The position numbers and the translations under genes are program-made. 36,603 nucleotides of DNA. Source: an uncultured Pelagibacteraceae bacterium. GTDB lineage: Bacteria; Pseudomonadota; Alphaproteobacteria; Pelagibacterales; Pelagibacteraceae. Below, piece after piece: positions 32,488 through 36,603 of this stretch. The stretch spans positions 1 through 36,603 of the forward strand of contig CACHGH010000011.1 of assembly GCA_902579215.1 (NCBI GenBank), written 5' to 3'. How positions within the stretch are numbered: the stretch's first letter is position 1; each line of letters begins with the position of its first letter. The notes below the pieces were generated by a model. The model saw only the letters and a list, made by a program, of their open reading frames with translations, made no database searches and was not told where the DNA came from.

Positions 32488-32856
32488 ATGTTAGCAGATT
32501 TTTTAAAAGACTATTTTCCGATAATTTTATTCTTGGTTATATCTTTAGGACTCAGTATAGGCTTTGTTGTATTAAATTTTATTTTATCACCTAAAAAACC
32601 TGATCCTGAGAAACTCTCTGCTTACGAGTGCGGATTTGAAGCATTTGATGATTCAAGAATGGAATTTGATGTAAGATTTTACCTAGTGGCAATACTTTTT
32701 ATTATATTTGATTTAGAAATAGCATTTTTATTTCCTTGGTCTATATCTCTTGGAAAAATTGGTTTTCTTGGATTTTTTTCAATGATGATTTTCTTATTTA
32801 TTTTGACAGTTGGATTTGTTTACGAATGGAAAAAAGGAGCACTTGATTGGGAATAA
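32488..32856 (+). CDS. nuoA: NADH-quinone oxidoreductase subunit A
   Basis: A 122-residue complex I membrane subunit with three helices. [44 protein letters not shown]-type sequence in the middle is highly conserved in NuoA/ND3, including the quinone-site loop with its cysteine (YECGFE). First gene of the nuo operon; 98 bases separate it from tRNA-Asp, and I see no convincing promoter pair there. nuoB follows after 3 bases. Confidence 0.97.
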   Translation: MLADFLKDYFPIILFLVISLGLSIGFVVLNFILSPKKPDPEKLSAYECGFEAFDDSRMEFDVRFYLVAILFIIFDLEIAFLFPWSISLGKIGFLGFFSMMIFLFILTVGFVYEWKKGALDWE

Positions 32857-32859
32857 AAA

Positions 32860-33378
32860 ATGAATTTAAATGATCAAAAAGAAATTCCTGAAGAATTTAA
32901 AAAAATAGCTAAAGATTTTAGCGAAAATGGTTTCATAACGACTAGTTTTGATAATTTAGTAAATTGGGCACGATCTGGATCACTTCACTGGATGACCTTT
33001 GGTCTTGCATGTTGTGCTGTTGAAATGATGCAAACTTCAATGCCAAGATATGATTTGGAAAGATTTGGAGCTGCTCCAAGAGGATCTCCTAGGCAATCTG
33101 ATGTGATGATAGTTGCTGGAACTTTAACTAACAAAATGGCACCAGCTCTAAGAAAAGTATATGATCAAATGCCTGAACCTAGGTATGTAATATCCATGGG
33201 AAGCTGCGCCAATGGAGGAGGTTATTATCATTATTCATATTCTGTTGTAAGAGGTTGTGATAGAATTGTTCCAGTAGATATTTATGTTCCCGGATGTCCT
33301 CCATCAGCAGAAGCCCTGCTTTATGGAATTTTACAGCTTCAAAAAAAAATAAGAAAACGTGGATCTATAGAAAGATAA
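32860..33378 (+). CDS. nuoB: NADH-quinone oxidoreductase subunit B
   Basis: A 172-residue peripheral-arm subunit that carries the terminal iron-sulfur cluster N2, which passes electrons to quinone. The four ligands are Cys51, Cys52 ([10 protein letters not shown]), Cys116 (GSCANGGG) and Cys146 ([11 protein letters not shown]). The length is normal. It lies 3 bases after nuoA and 6 bases before nuoC. Confidence 0.98.
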   Translation: MNLNDQKEIPEEFKKIAKDFSENGFITTSFDNLVNWARSGSLHWMTFGLACCAVEMMQTSMPRYDLERFGAAPRGSPRQSDVMIVAGTLTNKMAPALRKVYDQMPEPRYVISMGSCANGGGYYHYSYSVVRGCDRIVPVDIYVPGCPPSAEALLYGILQLQKKIRKRGSIER

Positions 33379-33384
33379 TATTAA

Positions 33385-33975
33385 ATGCTTTTACCAGATT
33401 TAGAAAAAATAATTAATTCAGAATTAACAACAAAAATAAACTATTCTAAAATAGAGCACAATCAACTTGATATTTCAATAGATCAATACGATTTATTAGA
33501 TGTTATTACTTTTTTAAAAACAAATAAAAATACAAAATTTAGACAACTAATAGATATAACTGCAGTTGATTATCCAGAAAATCCAAAAAGATTTAAATTG
33601 ATTTATCTGCTATTAAGCCATGAATTTAATAATAGAATTAAAATTAATTACTCAGTGAGCGAAAATGAAATAATTAATTCGATTGTGAAAATATTTCCTT
33701 CTGCAAACTGGATGGAACGTGAAGTTTTTGATATGTATGGAGTTAAGTTCAAGGATCATCCAGACTTAAGAAGAATATTAACAGATTATAATTTCGAAGG
33801 ACATCCTCTAAGAAAAGATTTTCCACTCACTGGCCATAATGAGGTTCGTTATAGCGAAGAAGATAAAAAAGTTATTTATGAACCTGTCAAATTAGAACAA
33901 AATTATAGAAATTTTGATTTTGAGAGTCCTTGGGAAGGTACAAGATACATAAAAGAAGAATCCGAAAAAAAATAA
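33385..33975 (+). CDS. nuoC: NADH-quinone oxidoreductase subunit C
   Basis: A 196-residue peripheral-arm subunit of complex I (30-kDa subunit family). The family signature [20 protein letters not shown] with [20 protein letters not shown] lies in the C-terminal half (about 113-153). It is a separate gene, not fused to NuoD. The stop overlaps the nuoD ATG by one base (TAATG). Confidence 0.97.
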   Translation: MLLPDLEKIINSELTTKINYSKIEHNQLDISIDQYDLLDVITFLKTNKNTKFRQLIDITAVDYPENPKRFKLIYLLLSHEFNNRIKINYSVSENEIINSIVKIFPSANWMEREVFDMYGVKFKDHPDLRRILTDYNFEGHPLRKDFPLTGHNEVRYSEEDKKVIYEPVKLEQNYRNFDFESPWEGTRYIKEESEKK

Positions 33976-35150
33976 TGGTAAAAGAAAACAAAACATTAAA
34001 TCTTAATTTTGGACCACAGCATCCTGCAGCGCACGGAGTTTTAAGATTAATATTAGAATTAGATGGTGAAGTAGTTGAAAAAGCTGATCCACACATTGGA
34101 CTATTGCATAGAGGCACTGAAAAGCTAATTGAAAATAAAACCTATATGCAGGCCGTTCCCTATTTTGATAGATTGGACTATGTAGCTCCAATGAACCAAG
34201 AACATGCTTTCGCTCTAGCAGTAGAAAGAATTTTAAAAATTGAAGTTCCTGCAAGAGCTCAATATTTAAGAGTTATTTTTTGTGAAATAGGTAGAATATT
34301 AAGTCATCTTTTAAATGTAACAACTCAAGCACTAGATGTTGGAGCTTTAACACCTTCTCTATGGGGATTTGAAGAAAGAGAAACATTAATGACTTTTTAC
34401 GAACGTGTATCTGGATCAAGATTGCATGCAAATTATTTTAGACCAGGTGGAGTCCACCAAGATTTACCAAGAGGACTAGATGAAGATATCCTTAAATTTT
34501 GTGATAGTTTTCCTAAAGTTTTAAACGATCTCGAAACATTGCTTACTGATAATAGAATTTTTAAACAAAGAAACGTAGATATAGGCGTAGTTTCAAAACA
34601 AGACGCTTTGGATTATTCTTTTTCAGGGGTTATGTTAAGAGGATCAGGTATTCCATGGGATCTAAGAAAATCTCAACCCTATGAATGTTATAACCAATTA
34701 GATTTTAAAATCCCAATTGGGAAAAACGGTGATTGTTATGATAGGTACTTATGTAGAATTAAAGAAATGTATGAAAGTATAAGTATTATCAAACAGTGCT
34801 TTACTAAAATTCCAAAAGGACCAATTAAATCGCAAAGCAATAAGATAAGTCCACCAACCAAAAAAGAAATTAAAGAGTCAATGGAAGCATTAATACATCA
34901 TTTTAAATTATTCACTGAAGGATATAGAGTAGACAAAAGTGAAATTTATGCAGCTGTGGAAGCTCCAAAAGGAGAATTTGGAGTTTATTTGATATCTGAT
35001 GGTTCGAACAAACCCTATAAATGCAAAATAAGAGCACCTGGTTTTTCACACCTACAAGCTATGGACTATCTAATCAAAGGTCATATGCTAGCAGATGTTC
35101 CAGCAGTATTAGGATCAATGGATGTTGTTTTTGGAGAAATCGATAGATGA
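33975..35150 (+). CDS. nuoD: NADH-quinone oxidoreductase subunit D
   Basis: A 391-residue 49-kDa-type subunit that forms the quinone cavity with Nuo[16 protein letters not shown] near the N-terminus carries the conserved quinone-site histidines; [12 protein letters not shown] and the C-terminal [11 protein letters not shown] are typical. The ATG at 33975 within the nuoC stop gives the standard N-terminus; an upstream in-frame start inside nuoC is not needed. The stop overlaps nuoE by 4 bases (ATGA). Confidence 0.97.
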   Translation: MVKENKTLNLNFGPQHPAAHGVLRLILELDGEVVEKADPHIGLLHRGTEKLIENKTYMQAVPYFDRLDYVAPMNQEHAFALAVERILKIEVPARAQYLRVIFCEIGRILSHLLNVTTQALDVGALTPSLWGFEERETLMTFYERVSGSRLHANYFRPGGVHQDLPRGLDEDILKFCDSFPKVLNDLETLLTDNRIFKQRNVDIGVVSKQDALDYSFSGVMLRGSGIPWDLRKSQPYECYNQLDFKIPIGKNGDCYDRYLCRIKEMYESISIIKQCFTKIPKGPIKSQSNKISPPTKKEIKESMEALIHHFKLFTEGYRVDKSEIYAAVEAPKGEFGVYLISDGSNKPYKCKIRAPGFSHLQAMDYLIKGHMLADVPAVLGSMDVVFGEIDR

Positions 35151-35755
35151 GCAAGAAAAAAATTTCAAAAAATCAACCAGATAGTTTTGAGTTTAATTCA
35201 GATAATCTAAAAAAGGCTAACAAAATTATTTCTAATTATCCAAAAGAAAAACAGCAAAGTGCTGTAATGGCATTGCTATATATTGCACAAAGACAAAATG
35301 ACAATTGGATACCTTTAGCTGCAATAAAATATGTAGGAAAAATGCTTAATGTTCCTTATATAAAAGTATATGAGGTGGCTACATTTTATTCAATGTATAA
35401 CTTAGCACCAGTTGGAAAATTTTTTATTCAAGTTTGTACAACAACACCATGTATGATTAGGGGTGCTTATGATTTAATTGATTCATGTAAGAAAAAAATA
35501 TCCAAAAAAGAAAACGAAATATCAGAAAATGGAAATTGTTCGTGGGTTGAGGTTGAATGCCTTGGAGCATGCGTGAACGCTCCTATGACACAAATAAATG
35601 ATGATTATTACGAAGATCTTGATAGAGAAAAAATGAATAAAATTATTGATCTTTGCATTAAAGGTGAAAAACCTAAACCTGGATCTTATACAGGAAGAAG
35701 AAATTCTGAACCCGAAGATAATAGAAAAACTTTAATGGAGTTTAAAAATGCTTAA
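35147..35755 (+). CDS. nuoE: NADH-quinone oxidoreductase subunit E
   Basis: A 202-residue thioredoxin-fold 2Fe-2S subunit (24-kDa family). Cluster N1a ligands are Cys97 and Cys102 (VCTTTPC) and Cys138 and Cys142 (ECLGAC). The helical N-terminal part contains [16 protein letters not shown] and [12 protein letters not shown]. It overlaps nuoD by 4 and nuoF by 8 bases. Confidence 0.97.
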   Translation: MSKKKISKNQPDSFEFNSDNLKKANKIISNYPKEKQQSAVMALLYIAQRQNDNWIPLAAIKYVGKMLNVPYIKVYEVATFYSMYNLAPVGKFFIQVCTTTPCMIRGAYDLIDSCKKKISKKENEISENGNCSWVEVECLGACVNAPMTQINDDYYEDLDREKMNKIIDLCIKGEKPKPGSYTGRRNSEPEDNRKTLMEFKNA

Positions 35756-36603
35756 AGATCAAGATAGAATTTTTGTAAATCTGTATAATGATTTAGGACC
35801 TGATATAAATTCAGCAATTAAAAGGGGAGATTGGACTAAAACAAAAGAAATTATATCTAAAGGTAAGGAGTGGATTATAACTGAAATAAAAGCCTCTGAA
35901 TTGAGAGGAAGAGGTGGAGCAGGTTTCCCGACAGGTTTAAAATGGTCTTTTGCTCCTAAAGAAGTTGGTTCAAGACCTCATTATCTTGTAATAAATGCAG
36001 ACGAGTCAGAACCTGGAACTTGCAAAGATAGAGATATTTTAAGGTTTGAACCACATAAACTTATCGAGGGCTGTTTAATATCAGCTTATGCAGTTAGTGC
36101 TCATATTTGTTATATTTATGTTCGTGGTGAATATTTTACAGAAGGTCAAAAACTACAAAAAGCTATAGATGAAGCTTATGAAAATAACTTAATTGGTAAA
36201 AATGCATCTGGAACTGGATGGGATTTTGACATTTACATTCATTATGGTGCTGGTGCTTATATTTGTGGAGAAGAAACGGCATTACTAGAAAGTTTAGAGG
36301 GAAAAAAAGGTCAACCAAGGCTAAAACCTCCTTTCCCAGCACTAATTGGTTTATATGGATGCCCAACAATAATTAACAATGTAGAAACAATTGCTGTTAT
36401 ACCGACAATTTTAAAAAGAGGCAGCAAATGGTTTTCTTCTTTAGGTAAACCAAAGAATACTGGCACAAAAATATTTTGTATCTCCGGCAATGTAAACAAA
36501 CCCTGTAATGTAGAAGAGGAAATGGGAATCTCACTAAAAACATTAATCGATACTCATGCAGGAGGTGTTGTTGGTGGATGGGATAATTTAAAGGCAGTTA
36601 TCC
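35748..36603 (+). CDS. nuoF: NADH-quinone oxidoreductase subunit F, N-terminal part (cut by window edge)
   Basis: NADH- and FMN-binding subunit. The frame from ATG 35748 is open to the last base (285 codons). [15 protein letters not shown] is the NADH/FMN glycine-rich motif, [14 protein letters not shown] and [15 protein letters not shown] are FMN-site motifs, and [11 protein letters not shown] is also diagnostic. The C-terminal 4Fe-4S (N3) cysteines lie beyond the window. The start sits inside the end of nuoE (8-base overlap). Confidence 0.96.
   Translation, partial: MLKDQDRIFVNLYNDLGPDINSAIKRGDWTKTKEIISKGKEWIITEIKASELRGRGGAGFPTGLKWSFAPKEVGSRPHYLVINADESEPGTCKDRDILRFEPHKLIEGCLISAYAVSAHICYIYVRGEYFTEGQKLQKAIDEAYENNLIGKNASGTGWDFDIYIHYGAGAYICGEETALLESLEGKKGQPRLKPPFPALIGLYGCPTIINNVETIAVIPTILKRGSKWFSSLGKPKNTGTKIFCISGNVNKPCNVEEEMGISLKTLIDTHAGGVVGGWDNLKAVI

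Noticed and set aside
33930-33974. Longer N-terminus for NuoD starting inside nuoC
   Set aside because: The extra residues are a shadow of the nuoC 3' end; the ATG at 33975 matches the usual NuoD N-terminus and forms a TAATG junction.
1-36603. CRISPR arrays, insertion sequences, prophage or integrase genes, riboswitches
   Set aside because: No spaced direct repeats, transposase or integrase motifs were seen, and I could not fit any known riboswitch to the short leaders.

Overview
The window is strongly A+T-rich, has almost no intergenic DNA (no gene-free stretch reaches 300 bases), and shows many 1-16 base gene overlaps. Gene content and order (tRNA-Leu/tig/clpP/clpX/lon/tRNA-Val/tRNA-Asp/nuoABCDEF, a fused SpeD-SpeE, TRAP and amino-acid ABC transporters, Xsc and SuyAB, GMC oxidoreductase) point to an alphaproteobacterium of the SAR11/Pelagibacterales type, a streamlined marine heterotroph. 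That placement is inference from gene content and composition; no rRNA gene is present.

Region 1 (1-3106): a rightward cluster for polyamine synthesis and recycling of its by-product: the end of mtnP, then mtnA, a fuculose-phosphate-aldolase-like class II aldolase, and a fused AdoMet decarboxylase/aminopropyltransferase. Spermidine synthase releases 5'-methylthioadenosine (MTA), which MtnP and MtnA convert to methylthioribulose-1-phosphate; the aldolase is placed to split it (the DHAP shunt). Region 2 (3168-6798): an amino-acid ABC transporter (binding protein, hairpin, two permeases, no ATPase gene), then a DUF6165 gene divergent from a family 9 glycosyltransferase.

Region 3 (6805-12908): organosulfonate catabolism. 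suyAB (sulfolactate sulfo-lyase) and xsc (sulfoacetaldehyde acetyltransferase) are divergent. Downstream of xsc are an SGNH hydrolase, a short relic of a second xsc 3' end, an FAD amine-oxidase-type enzyme and a tiny membrane protein. Region 4 (12911-23539): a tight leftward five-gene operon (GMC oxidoreductase, TerC, SDR, M23 peptidase, creatinase-like M24 hydrolase) divergent from a TRAP transporter (dctP, strong hairpin, dctQ, dctM), an NCS1 permease and a zinc alcohol dehydrogenase. GMC dehydrogenase plus TRAP transporter plus Xsc would make a plausible isethionate route.

Region 5 (23536-26092): small genes: three tiny membrane proteins, a DUF3047 protein, a YbgC thioesterase, a family 5 uracil-DNA glycosylase and a DUF1289 protein. 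Region 6 (26151-36603): conserved core: tRNA-Leu, trigger factor, ClpP, ClpX, Lon, tRNA-Val, tRNA-Asp, and the start of the complex I operon nuoABCDE, with nuoF cut by the window edge.

No transcription factor gene, transposase, integrase, CRISPR array or phage gene was found. The most notable signals are the xsc 3'-end relic at 11280-11351, the mtnP-mtnA-aldolase-speDE arrangement, the candidate isethionate/sulfolactate module, the M24 hydrolase that has lost metal-ligand positions, and the hairpins separating both solute-binding-protein genes from their membrane-subunit genes.
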